From Ceratothoa steindachneri (taxonomy: Eukaryota > Arthropoda > Malacostraca > Isopoda > Cymothoidae): DNA of 64,000 bases. Below, one piece after another: positions 34,570-46,229 of this stretch. Each line of letters opens with the position of its first letter. The first letter of the stretch is position 1. The notes below the pieces were generated by a model. The model made no database searches. It was not told the DNA's origin and saw only the letters and a list, made by a program, of their open reading frames with translations. Location of the stretch: NCBI GenBank assembly GCA_963969495.1, contig OZ018318.1:96563413-96627412 (forward strand), read 5' to 3'. Made by a program: the position numbers and the translations under genes.

Positions 34570-37500
34570 TACAATTTAAATGAGGATCGCAAAATACTTG
34601 GGATGATCAGCTAAAAGCAAAATTCCCCATTTTAACACTGAATTATCTTCCATTAGATATCATTCTCATAAATATAACTACCCCGTTTATTATGAATCTT
34701 TTATTCTAGCATATTCTGCTTCCTCCTCTCTATAATAGAATTTTAAATAATTTGAAAGAGGATTATAACAAAAGTTTTGAATTTAGAGTCAGTTAAAATT
34801 CCTGCCTAGTGTACGATTGATGTAGAAAAATGAGAAAACTGATGGTGTCAGAGAGATGCGCCAAATTATTAAACTTGCCTCTATAGTGTTAACTTAAATA
34901 AAAGTAGCACCCATTCACTTTCACCATGAATTGACAAATGAATTAAATAATTGGATGAATATTCTATTTCTATATCAATCTAAATTTGGAATGATTTGGT
35001 TTCTTTGATATTTCATTAAAAATAGGGCAATCTGTAAGGTTTTTAGTTTTAACTTAAGCTTATCGATCTAATTCGATTTATTATCTTATAGTAATCGTTT
35101 TTCAATAAAGAAATCTCCTTTGCATATGACTTATTTCATAACTTGTTACGTTATCTGTGAGTAAAGCCACCCTTCCTTCCCCACTCGCTCCAATAACTCT
35201 GAAACTTATCTAAAATATGGTAACATTATTTCATAGCGAGAGCATTTTTAACCGATTTAGGTACGTAGCCCCAGGTTTATGGCAGATAAGAAGGCAAAAT
35301 GCATAGAAAATGTCTCAAAGTCGATTTAAGGGCAACAGTTTAAATGTTTTCGATCGGGATAAGACATTAAGCAGATGATATATAGATAACTGAGAAGAAG
35401 AATCTGCTATGCTAAGAAAGACGAAGGGGGCACTGCAGGAAATTTGTGTGCTTTTATTTTGTTCGTTCTAATGGTCAAATTTGTTCAAGAAATTTTTTTT
35501 TATTCACCACGAAATTTTTAGGTTAGATACTTTTGATCAAGACTCAGTCAATCACTAAATACATTAAGGAAACATTTTTTTAAAGCCTTTGCCTGTCGTG
35601 TTGCCTTTTATTTACTCCGATCAGTTTGGTAAGTTAAAGTAGTCAATATTACCTTAAACTACTGGCTAACTGAAATAAGCCAGGATCAATACTTATCCTA
35701 TTTTGCTTTCTACTGCTTCTCACTTTACATGTTACTTTCCATTACACAAATAGGTGTCATAAAACTTGTGACATCTTAAAGAACTAATTTGGTTACGTTA
35801 GACAATGTTAGTCATTTGGATATATCAATATCAGTAGGTACATGCAAACCGAATATTTCAACATATTGTTTACCATCTAATATCACGTTAATATAGTGAT
35901 CTCTAAAAGACCTGGAAAGCAATTAATTTTATTGATCCAAGTTAGTTATTGATTTAACTATATGAAGAATCATACCACGACCATGACACCAATCATAGAA
36001 CAAATGCAAGCAAATTATTTCCTAAGAACGCTAAATGTCTCGCTATAATATAGACATTTTATGAGCAGCAGGTAAAATACCCATGATTGTAGGAGTTCGT
36101 GCAAAAAACTGTTAGATTGGCTCCAGCAGTTAGATCATTAAAATTTTTGGTACAACTATTTTTTAAGAAGCAGGAATATTAATAAATGCAAGTGATAGTA
36201 GATGTAAAATAATTTCCTGATTAACTCCCATAATTTGGAAGCAACTCTACTTTACATTCGGTGAAATATCATTCTGAAATCGAGTAAAGTTCCTTAAGAG
36301 TACAGAAATCATGAAGTAGCACACATGATTTCTCTACATTGGAAGCTAACTGACATTTTATTAATTATAAAAAAGGTATTATAAATTTGTTAAATGTCTG
36401 TCGTATTTCACAATTATAGTCAAAGTTCTGGTCATAAAATAAGATATGTCTAAACTTTTCTAAAAACTGGTTTAGAGAAGGTAGTTGCATATAACTCAAA
36501 TTAGCAATTTTAATAGTCAAAGTTCTCTAAACTATGAAAAGAAACCAAACAGATTTATATACTCGTATTTATATATATGAATGAAGAACAAAATTTATGT
36601 TCAAACTAGGAGATAAACGAATTTTAGATTATAGGGTTAGAAATAACCATAGATATAACTCGATCTTTCCATTATTTGGCAAAAGAAAGAAACATTCGGA
36701 TAATCTGTACAAGCTGGAGAAAAAAAAGAATAAAAGTGTGAGAGATGAATAAAAAGAATCCAAGAAGGAAATAATTAACAGGAAAATTTTAAGTACTTAA
36801 CGTTGCGAAGTGCTAATTATAATAGAATTCGTTAGTCTCAAATATTATTTCAGATGCATGTTTTTATAAATTTCTCCTAGTTCGTTTGCTTAGTGATAAA
36901 AAACTGTAGAAAAAGACTTGGCTTGTCTTAAATTTCATATAATCTTTTGCTGTTTACCATTTATGCACATTTACGTTATTAGGAGAGGCAGTTTAAATTA
37001 AAGGTGGCACTTTAAACTTTAGTTCCATATTCAGACGCGGCGATCAGTTGGAAAAAAAAGTTTTTTTTATTTTGCTCTATATGGATTTAACCTTTCGGCT
37101 ATAATAGATTGTAATTGGCTGAAAACTTCAGATAAAGATTGAAAATGGATATATTTAGTTTTGTCTCTTGAGTGAAATTAATTATATTTTATACGGGGTT
37201 ATCACATAATATGAGTGGAAATATAGGAAGAGTGAATAGGAAGTGGCATTTATGATTATGTAGTTTTATGAAGTAGGTATTAAAACTCAAGGCAGAATAG
37301 AATATGAAATAAGGAATTGTTCTCGTAGCAACGGGGTGTAGAAGATAAAAGTCCATGGAGAATATAAGAGGCGCTGGGAATCTTAACAGGATAAGATCTA
37401 GCTAAAAGATAATTAAAGTGGCAGTGGTGTGGGAAAAGAAAAGCGGGAATAGCGGTCTTGGTAATATTTTCTTCAAAGTGGAAGCATAAAATATACAACA

Positions 37501-40500
37501 TGGAATGCGGAGTATTAATGACACTTGATTTGGCTTTAGTTGACTATCAATTGCGAGCTTAAAATTTCTTAACAGCTTTGGAAAAGGGAACCATTTTGCC
37601 CTAAAACTTAAGTAAGGTGCACACAACCGAGGAATTAACCACCGTCAACATCTCCTTTTATATTTTTGATGATTTATTTATGAGAGTTGTCCGAGAATCA
37701 TTCAGTTTTGATGACATAGGCAAATAGAAGTTTCATTGATTCGACGGAAAAGAATGCTGGAAGTAGGAGAAGGAAACAACTGGTCAACTAGCAATGAAAT
37801 TAAATTATAAATTTATGCGAAGCATAAGATTGTCACGTGAAGAAGGTACATAGATACGAAAAACAAGGTTACCATCAGTCTGATCTGAAAAAAACCCAAA
37901 CTTTCCCACCGGACAAGATATACATATGAAATGATCCATCCCGCAACAAAGAGAAATAGTAGTATTGAATGCTGTCGTAAAATCAAGGAGGAGTAGAATT
38001 TAAAGTTGTCCAACATGAGCCTATTAACCAACGGGAGCGTAATCAGTGCTTGCATCGCCTTTGGAATTCGCGATGATCCTCTTCTCTTAATCGAAACGGT
38101 ACCTTATCAGGTTGGTGTAAAAGTTAATTGTAAGGCTTTAGAGGAAGATGGGGGTATCCCTATTATTATTTTGAGCCCATCTTGCCGAAAACGCCCTTCT
38201 CATGGTGCCATGTGCTGCTTTTATCTCTAAAGGGCCTCAGCAAGCTAAAAAAATGAAATCGACTGTATAAAAATCATATTCTGCAATTCATTATCAAATC
38301 CTAAGAAATTGCCAAATAAGTTCGAAAATCATCTTAATGAGGCAAATATTTGAATTTTAAGGATATGTATGCTCTTGACCATTTTAATAGCAATGGAAGT
38401 CAAGCCTTTGGCCTACCCGACTCACAATGATGTTGATGCTGTTAAATTCTCTCTCAAACTGTTCCTGTCGTTTATATGAGCTGAAAAGTTGTCTAGTTTT
38501 CCTCGATGTCACCGAAAATAATCTTTATGGATTTAAGTAACTGAAGCCATCTTAACATTCTTTCTTCAATTTTTTCGACATATAACATGACCTAAGTGTT
38601 TTTCCCTGTCTTATTAAAATGACTTTGATCCGAAATCGCTTATTCTCCGCTCTCATGAGTATTTGCTAATTTAGCATTTAGGTCTGCTAATAGCATGTTA
38701 CTTTTACTTTGAATTCTTTTCAAAGATTACTTAAATATCTGTTATATGGCTCGTCAATTTTCTAGTCCGGGAAAGAGTAGGAAGTTTTGGCATCGGCAAC
38801 TTTGGGATTGGTATGGAAAGTCGATAGTTTAATTTATTCTGTGATGTTTCTGCTAATATAGATATTATTTTTTAGCTTATTTGTTCTTATAAAGCAAATT
38901 CCTCCCATATCAAAAACACTTCTGTGATTACTCAAAAATTCCTTGGAAAGTTGTATTCTTCATCGTATATAGCACTCTCTTCATTCACTTTCTATTAATT
39001 GTGACCGCCAATTATCTTCGTTTCCCTCTCAGTCCATTTACTTTATTCATGAATCATCTAGGAGTCTCTTTTCTCTAATGCCTCTCAACCTTCATACTCT
39101 CTTTTTAGGCATAATTCATTGGCCTATATGAATTTACCGGTTAACTTTCTCTTTAGTTGATCGAAACGCTATTACCTACGGAGTTTCTCACATCTCCTTT
39201 CATCTAGCAATTTCAGAATCTGATTTATAACCCAGTTTTGATGATTTATTCTTCCCTATGACTTAGCGGTTACATCATTAACGGATTCCACTAGTACCAT
39301 TTTGATTATTTCCTATCAGAACATGCCTCATTTCCATCATCTTTGATGTAAAAGCCATCAAATGTTTTCTTGAATGCAAGGAAATATCTTTGTTTCATAT
39401 CTTTGTCCCATCCATTTGAACTAATTTTTAACTTTAGGCTTGTCTTATATGTTTGAGTATTATTCAGTTTGAAGTAAATTGGTTGTATTAGGTGTGAATA
39501 CGCAGTTTAACAATCAGAAACATAATAGATCTTAAATTTAGTGGATCTTTGTAATTCCCATTGCATTTTTTGTTCCATATAAGGCTTCATTTATGCCTCC
39601 GTGCAGATCTCGCAAAGTTATCATATGGTACAGGATTGTTACTACACTTTAAGGTAACAATCCTCCCATAGACTCTTGATCGAAGAGATATTTCACCCTT
39701 CCGCATTATTTTTTTTTTCAATAATATCTCAAAATCCTAAAAAGATACTTTTAAAAGTTTCTACGATTTTTTGTTTAATTTGGTGTTATTTATATAGTTT
39801 ATAGTTTGCTAATGTTATTTTCATCAATTTATTTAAGAATTTCACAGTTTAAATACTCCATTTGCGAAGTAAGTTTATAACATTATTATATTTATTTTTC
39901 TTAAATTATTCGCTTTAAAATATTTAACTAATGTAATTGAATTATGAAAAAAATTCTGCCAAAATTTCAATATTAGGATTAACATTAGAATACACAACAC
40001 ATTGTTTACTTAATGGCTAAACGTAATACCATTTTGATTTATTAGGGAGTAAATAACTTACTTATTTTTTTTCCCCTAAATCTTGCTTATCCTTACTGAT
40101 TTCAAAATGATCTCACCATACTCTTTCATACCGCCGATTTTCTGAAATTTTCAGAATCTCTTCTTCACACAATACAACTCTTCATCATCCACCTACCTAT
40201 AAATATACTTGATCTCGTGACTTTCTCCCCAGCTCTGTATATCTCTTTCCCTTCCCTTACTCGCGAGGTTAAGCACAAAAAAATTCGTGAGCAGAAAGTT
40301 ATGCCTACTAAATCTTATTAAAATTTTATCATATATAAAAAAAATCCAAAGTTAGCCATTTATTTTAGACTATCTCCCTTAATCTAAGTGTACAGTAAGC
40401 TTAAATAGTTAAACATATCAAGTCTAATGAGTCTTCACATGATACCACTATAATGGTTTTATATCATCATTTAAAATTTTAAAGCAGCTATTGATTAATG

Positions 40501-42000
40501 GTCATTTTTATTGGTTAAATGAAAAGCTTGCAATCGTAACTTAACCGATCGTCACCATGACCTTCAAGAAAAATATGATAAAATAAAAATCTAAAACTAT
40601 TATAAAAAAAAACGAGAAACAATATGATATAAAATTAAATTAAGTAGATTAAGAGTAACTCACCTAGAAGGTTATATTCAATATATTCATAAAATAATTG
40701 CGCCTAATTGTCATTACATTTAATTGTCTGTTAGCGGAATTGTATTGCAATGAATTTTACTCCTACAAAATTGTCAGCTCAGGGTTGTCGGCGTGTAAAT
40801 CTGTCAATTCCCTGCTTACATGTCTTGTTATCTTCGATTCTACTTTATTGGCAAGGAACAAATAAACATAGATCTTGACTTCCTATTTAATTCACTGAAT
40901 TCCACTCTTCATCGATGGTGTCAACCATGGTTCTCTGATGCTATTTCGAGTAAAAAACACAACCAACTACCTTTCAGATATGTCATAGGGTTGATAGTTC
41001 TCATGGTACTGAGACATATGCTGACACTCTCGTTACATTATTCGTAATCACGCCTACGCGACCCATTTGATATCTGTTTGTGAACTCACAAATTACCCAT
41101 TATTCCTTTTAACCATAAATACACACGTATAAAGTCAATTTTATGGCTCGACTTTCTTTACCTTTGACGCCTCTATCTCCTATCACTATCCAGCCTATCC
41201 AGCCTGCCGATTTCCTCGCCTTCTTTCATGGCAAAGCTTCATAAGTCATCTTGGATTCATTCAGCCCTTGTTCCTCTCTACTTCTAAATTCCCCATAACT
41301 TCGGCCACAAAACCTCTTTCTCGCACCTCTATTCTCATGAGAAATAAGCTCCTTCCTTATCGCCTGAGGTGAGACCCGTCTCTTATTCACTTTTTTTCTA
41401 AAAGTTGTCACCGCATTTCTTCCTTGCTCCTCTTTCCCCTCATTGGTAACTTTATAATCTTCCTTCTATATGGGAAATTAACTTACGATTTTAAATAGGG
41501 TGCTCTTCGGACATAGTTAAATAACAAACCTGTACTCATTCTAACCGTCAATCTACCACACACATTCTCAAGTCCAATTCTTTTCTAGCGTCCTTGAAAG
41601 GCTGCCCCCTGGCTGGATTCTACATGGACACCTTAAAGTCTGTCCACAGGAAATATGACATTTCTTTCCTCGTTTCCTACCGCTTTCCCCCTTTAACTTA
41701 TTTATATGGGTTATACTAAAGGATAATTTCTATTTAATGAAAATTAAAGATAAGAGACACCTGAGTACCGCATCATAAATGAATATGCTCGAGTTGACTT
41801 AAATTTGGCATTTATGCATCAGGTTCATGTGAATATCGCAAAAAACATCAAACTTTGCTTCACAAATAGTGTAAATCACGCTAAAGATATTTTAATTTTT
41901 TGAATGAAATATATGTATTTAAATTTCTTTTGTGAAAATATGTATTTGCCTATGCACAGAATCGGGGCATACACTATAGATCTCATATCCTTTTCAAACA
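34570..42000. other. long AT-rich stretch without recognised genes
   Basis: Open frames of 60-80 codons (for example plus 38006-38230 and plus 40820-41047) show no family resemblance. Apart from the inverted repeat at 39632-39664, I see no ordered structure. This is the largest unexplained part of the window. Confidence 0.45.
39632..39664. repeat. perfect 11-bp inverted repeat
   Basis: AGGATTGTTAC (39632-39642) and GTAACAATCCT (39654-39664) are separated by 11 bases. No associated gene is seen. Confidence 0.8.
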
Positions 42001-42079
42001 TTGATACAACTTCATTGCTGTGTTCGACTCAGGACAAATGAAAGAGTCAGCTCTGATAAATGTAAGTTACCCACTTTAT

Positions 42080-42265
42080 TGAGTGGCTACTACTGGTATG
42101 CTATCAATTATAGTCACTATTGATCTCTCCGCAGCTTATCATATTCTTGATCACAATGTTCTCCATTGCCATCCACGTACAATCCTGGGGGTTACTTCAA
42201 CTTCTTTTTACTCGTTCCGTTCGTAGTTATAATGTCGCACACGGTATCTTCATAGCGTAAGTAAT
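42080..42265 (+). pseudogene. non-LTR reverse transcriptase fragment (palm motif A), plus strand
   Basis: The reading VTIDLSAAYHILDHNVLHCH, then TILGVTSTSFYSFRS, matches the IDLSAAFDTVDH box (motif A with the first catalytic Asp) and the following helix of non-LTR reverse transcriptases. It then breaks down in stops. About 30 bp further on, a second fragment faces it on the other strand across a perfect palindrome. Confidence 0.62.
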
Positions 42266-42290
42266 ATATCTACATGTTCTGGTTTAGGGG

Positions 42291-42316
42291 CGTTTGGTGT
42301 TTCCTAACACCAAACG
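42291..42316. repeat. perfect 11-bp palindrome between two opposed LINE fragments
   Basis: CGTTTGGTGTT (42291-42301), loop TCCT, AACACCAAACG (42306-42316). It lies at the boundary where reverse transcriptase fragments change strand. Confidence 0.9.
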
Positions 42317-42621
42317 GCTGATTTATAAAGTCCAACAGAAGGGAGATTTCTACCAAATATTAGAGCCACAGATTTATCTGAGTGAAGTTGAAGGCCCCAT
42401 GAAATTGCCATTCCATTAAGTACAGTAATGTCTTGCTCTAACATAGATATATAATTGATTATGGGGGAATTATTAATTCTTCGAATATAAATTTTTAGAT
42501 CGTCAGCAAATATTTGATATTGACAGTTGAGTGATAAAGCCGTGTGGTTTATATAAATAAGAAAAAGAACCGGACCCAAGACTGAACCCCGGGGAACACC
42601 AGGGAACACCGCTGAACACAC
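42304..42621 (-). pseudogene. non-LTR reverse transcriptase fragment (palm motifs B and C), minus strand
   Basis: A 105-codon open frame on the minus strand contains GVPRGSVLGPVLFLIY (motif B) and QIFADDLKIYI (motif C with the two catalytic Asp), followed by the WGLQLHSDKS segment. This order is typical of Jockey/CR1-like reverse transcriptases. The frame is open but represents only the middle of the enzyme. Together with the plus-strand motif A scrap next to it, it could derive from one element rearranged by inversion. Confidence 0.75.
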
Positions 42622-42911
42622 TTATGCAGGCACGAGGATTACTGTCAACAAAATTTATAAATTATAATAAAATAAATTATTAACATTAAACATGGTGTTT
42701 ATCTGAAAAACACATGAAGGAAAAGTATTGGCAATGCTTACATAATACTAATTAAACAAATCAAATTATTAAAGTGTGTGGTAAATAATGTTCGAGAATG
42801 ACTGATGGTATATTTCAGACTAATCCTGGACAGCATGGCACTCGCATGACCCTCATTATGGTATTAGACACGACAGAAGAATCATCTCTACAATAATTTT
42901 GAATTAGCAAC

Positions 42912-43890
42912 ATGGTGAAGCTATCCGAGCACTTAGAAGCATATAGGAAGCGTATAATTGAGCTGCACAACAAAGAAAATGGATATAGAAAACCTTTGGC
43001 AAGTTAGAATATCCTAATTCCATCTGTAAAGAATATTATTGTAAAATTTAGGGCTGATGGAACTATTGTTAATCGTAGTCAGAAAGGGCGACCAAGAAAA
43101 TAACTGACAGAGAGGTGCATTCTTGTGTTCAAATTTTCAACAAGAATCCAAATGTCACTTCCAAGGAATTGAAAGCGACTCTGTTTAGAAGGGGATCAAT
43201 CGTGGACCAGTCAACAGTGTGACGTTATCTGAACCATGAGGGTCTCCATGGAAATGTACCTAGGAGGAAACCACTGTAAAACACGGTTCACACCAATAGA
43301 CGTCTAGAGTTTGCCAGACAACATCTTGATGATACTGAAGCAGAATTTAGTAAAATATTATGGCGAGACGAGACTAAGCACGAACTGTTTGCTATAAGCG
43401 ACCTCCATTACGTTTGGAGAAAATCTGGAGAAGCTCAGCTAGAAAAGAACATTATACCTACAGTGAAACACGGAGGTAGTTCCATCATGTTGTGTGGGTG
43501 TTTTGCTGCTGTATGTACTGGCTCAATTTGTGTGATAGAGGGCACTATTAATTCCGAGGGATATCAGCAAATTTTGGTAGATCATATAAAACAATCACGA
43601 GTAAGCTTAGTCTTGGCAGATGGTGAGTCTTCTAACAGGATAATGATTAAATCAATGCATAAATATTTTGTCAATCAACGCTTGAAATTGATAAAATGGC
43701 TTCCTTAAAGTTCAGATTTAAATCCGATTGAAAATATATGGTAGAACTGAAGTCAGTGGTTCATAAAAAGCATCTTAAAGTTGAAAGCTTTTACAGTGGA
43801 AGAGTGGAGTAAAATTCATACTAAAACGTGTATTATCCACTCATTTGTTATGAATATCGCACAGCCAAGAACATCTAGCACAACGTTGAA
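42912..43890 (+). pseudogene. Tc1-like transposase, broken
   Basis: Start MVKLSEHLEAYRKRIIELHN at 42912, then an AT-hook-like GRPRK (about 43100). ILWRDETK carries the first catalytic Asp at 43367-43369. An open block follows at 43463-43708 (KHGGSSIMLCGCFAA; TGSICVIEGTINSEGYQQIL). LPxSSDLNPIENIW (about 43705-43742) is the box with the final Glu, and EEWSKIHTKTC is the C-terminal segment. The second Asp box (QDNxPxH) is replaced by unrelated residues. Several frameshifts separate the blocks. Inverted repeat ends were not found. It lies between LINE debris on both sides. Confidence 0.8.
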
Positions 43891-43997
43891 TACCATGCTC
43901 GGGGAAAACGGGCTGGAACCAATGAAATTCCTTGAAGACATTGATTCATAGGTCATATTCAACATAATGATCTCTGAAGACACGAAAAAGACACTGA

Positions 43998-44261
43998 TTG
44001 AAGAAGCGAAGAGAAATGATAAAAAATGAGAACAAGAAGAGGGCACAGAAAGCGAATAAACAGAATAAAATAGTAGAACCGACGAGAAAAATAAAAGTTT
44101 GCGTAAAATCAAAAAGAAAGATAGAAAATCGACCAAGTATGCACCATCGCGCGACAGGACACCGGAAACAGCAGCCGCGAAATGCGAGATGGCAAATAGT
44201 AAAATCCTGGCGAGAACAGAAAGGAAAAGCAGAACGAGAAGAAAAGGATACAAATAAATAA
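43998..44261 (+). pseudogene. basic Lys/Arg-rich reading, possibly LINE-related
   Basis: An 87-codon open frame rich in Lys, Arg and Gln with no recognised domain lies just upstream of the LINE endonuclease region on the same strand. It may be a leftover of ORF1 or of the beginning of ORF2; composition alone cannot show this. Confidence 0.3.
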
Positions 44262-45540
44262 TCGTAAAACTCAACTCTCCCATAAAAAGAACCGCTTAAT
44301 AGGCAACAGACAAAATTTAGAACAGAAAATTAAGAATTCTACAGACAAATACGAACTGATGGAAAGATAAAGAAAACACATACGGAAGTATACTCAGAAA
44401 AAATCAATCTGGGCATAATTCTAATATCAGATCACGAAATCAACCTCGAGACAAAAAAATTGAAATTATGAAACACTGAGGTAATAGCATCTAACGACAC
44501 AAACGAACAACACGACGGAATAGCAAGAGCAATAATGAAAGGAATAGAGTACAAAACAAAACAAGAATTAACCGAATCTTACCTCGCAATTGAGGGCAAA
44601 ATGGAATTAACGAATATAATAATCGCTACTGGATAACAACCACCGTGACGACTGGGACTCCCAATAAATAACTTTGTGAGAATATGTAAAAATAGACTTT
44701 CAACTTTGTTTAGGGGAGACCTGAATGGAAGATGCACATGCACAAGATTTAGGAACAAACACCAAACTGGAAAAGGAGCTACGATCTCTAATAGACACAC
44801 CGATAATAAGAAAACTATGACTAGAGTCTTTGTCGTAGAAAAGGCTTCCGACGATATACTATATATTTATTCTTTGTGGGGATTATTCTATATTCAATTG
44901 TGGGGTTTTAGTCAGATGGCCGAGTATGACTCTAGGTTAATAAATAGGCCTGGAGATGGCTCATTTATCTTAAATATACTTAAGAAGTGGAACGGAGCCC
45001 AAAGATAAATAATATTGCAAGCATTAATAAAATAGAATTTTATTAATTAATCTAACAAAACAATACATGGAAAATATTTACATCACCAGGGATTAGAATG
45101 GGAGATACACATGAAATGAAAAGGTCATAGGATAAATTTGACTAAGCGGTGGATTAATATTAGGAGGGATTTAAATAACAAAACAAACAAGAAGGGAAAG
45201 GGTTGGCTAAATCTGTGTTAAAGCACGGAGTTACTTTGGCATAAAGTTGAATAGTTAAATGCAATTCGTAGCTTACGTATTTATAAGGTCGTCGTGCAGA
45301 TGAGAGCGATTTGAAGGAGTGGCTTCGGTTCGACTGGCGATTTCTTTCACGGGAGGAGGGGTTTTAGGGGAGTTGCCCTTAATGAGGGGGGAAGGAGAGG
45401 CTTCGAGGACTGAGAGCGAAGTGGGGTTCGGAAGTACGAGCGATCCTTGAGACAGGATATCGGAGATGTTCTGGATGAACAATTGAGCTTATTTGTGTAA
45501 CCAAACGTTCTCTTTAAGAACGTTAAACGGGGGAAATTAA

Positions 45541-45748
45541 ATTACCACTGACGTGATATCAGGGGAGCGAGAACCGTTTCTTGTCGAACGGGCTCGAAGA
45601 ACAATGACTGTTGTAAGTTTTTTTTCTTCTGAACAATTGTAAATTATCAATGAAGTGATATCAGGGGGCGAGAAGCGTTTCTTGTCGAACGAGCTCGAAG
45701 AACGATGACTGTTTTTAAGTTGTTCTCTTCTAAACAATTGAACAACAG
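45541..45748. repeat. two tandem ~103-bp repeats inside the solo LTR
   Basis: 45541-45643 and 45644-45748 share GTGATATCAGGGG, CGTTTCTTGTCGAACG and CTCGAAGAACnATGACTG in the same order. CGTT...AACG within each copy can pair around TCTTGTCG. Confidence 0.85.
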
Positions 45749-46185
45749 GAGGGGCCCTGTTGACTTGGCGTCTCGAAGAGCACAAACCTTGGCACTCAAG
45801 GATATGGTCCTCTTCTGGACAATAAGGGGGCGCGAAGTAGAGTTCCCAGGTGCACAAGGCAGACCAGATCAGCGTGATGCCTGGCAAAGATAATCGGGAT
45901 CTGATTCAAACGCGAAATTCTATCGCATAAATATCCTACCCCCCTTTCAGTGGGGTAGGGGCAATGGTAGACTTCCATGGAATGTCCCGCTAGCGCTTGG
46001 AACAATCTTATATTCCCATAAGCCTACTTCAATTTGGCCAGATCGACGCCTGCAGGCAGACGGGGCATTCAACGTCCTTGATTAAACTTAGAGCGCGGGC
46101 AGATAATACTCGGAGAGTTAGGGGGATAAGAATGCCATGCTACTCTCTTCTCGCAGGATACACGTGAAAAGCATGAGTTTCAATA

Positions 46186-46229
46186 TGTGATAGAAGTGAG
46201 GCGGGGCCGCCTTAGGCAATTCTATCACA
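46186..46229. repeat. nested inverted repeats at the tip of the solo LTR
   Basis: TGTGATAGAA (46186-46195) pairs with TTCTATCACA (46220-46229). Inside, AGGCGG (46200-46205) pairs with CCGCCT (46208-46213). The outermost arm is the LTR end itself. Confidence 0.85.

Larger units (their letters stand above)
44831..46229 (-). mobile_element. solo LTR inserted in the LINE, antisense
   Basis: The 1,399-bp block starts TGTCGTAG and ends TCTATCACA on the plus strand, so on the minus strand it runs TGTGATAG...CTACGACA with TG...CA ends. GTCTT flanks it on both sides (44826-44830 and 46230-46234). Removing the block and one GTCTT joins the LINE reading in frame (MTRVF to NTLINGRT). Inside are no gag or pol readings, hence a solo LTR formed by LTR-LTR recombination. 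It ends like the intact element but the body differs, so it is another subfamily. Confidence 0.9.

Noticed and set aside
38006..38230. 74-codon open frame as a small gene
   Set aside because: No domain, signal or neighbouring exon signal; the length is within chance for a 64-kb window.
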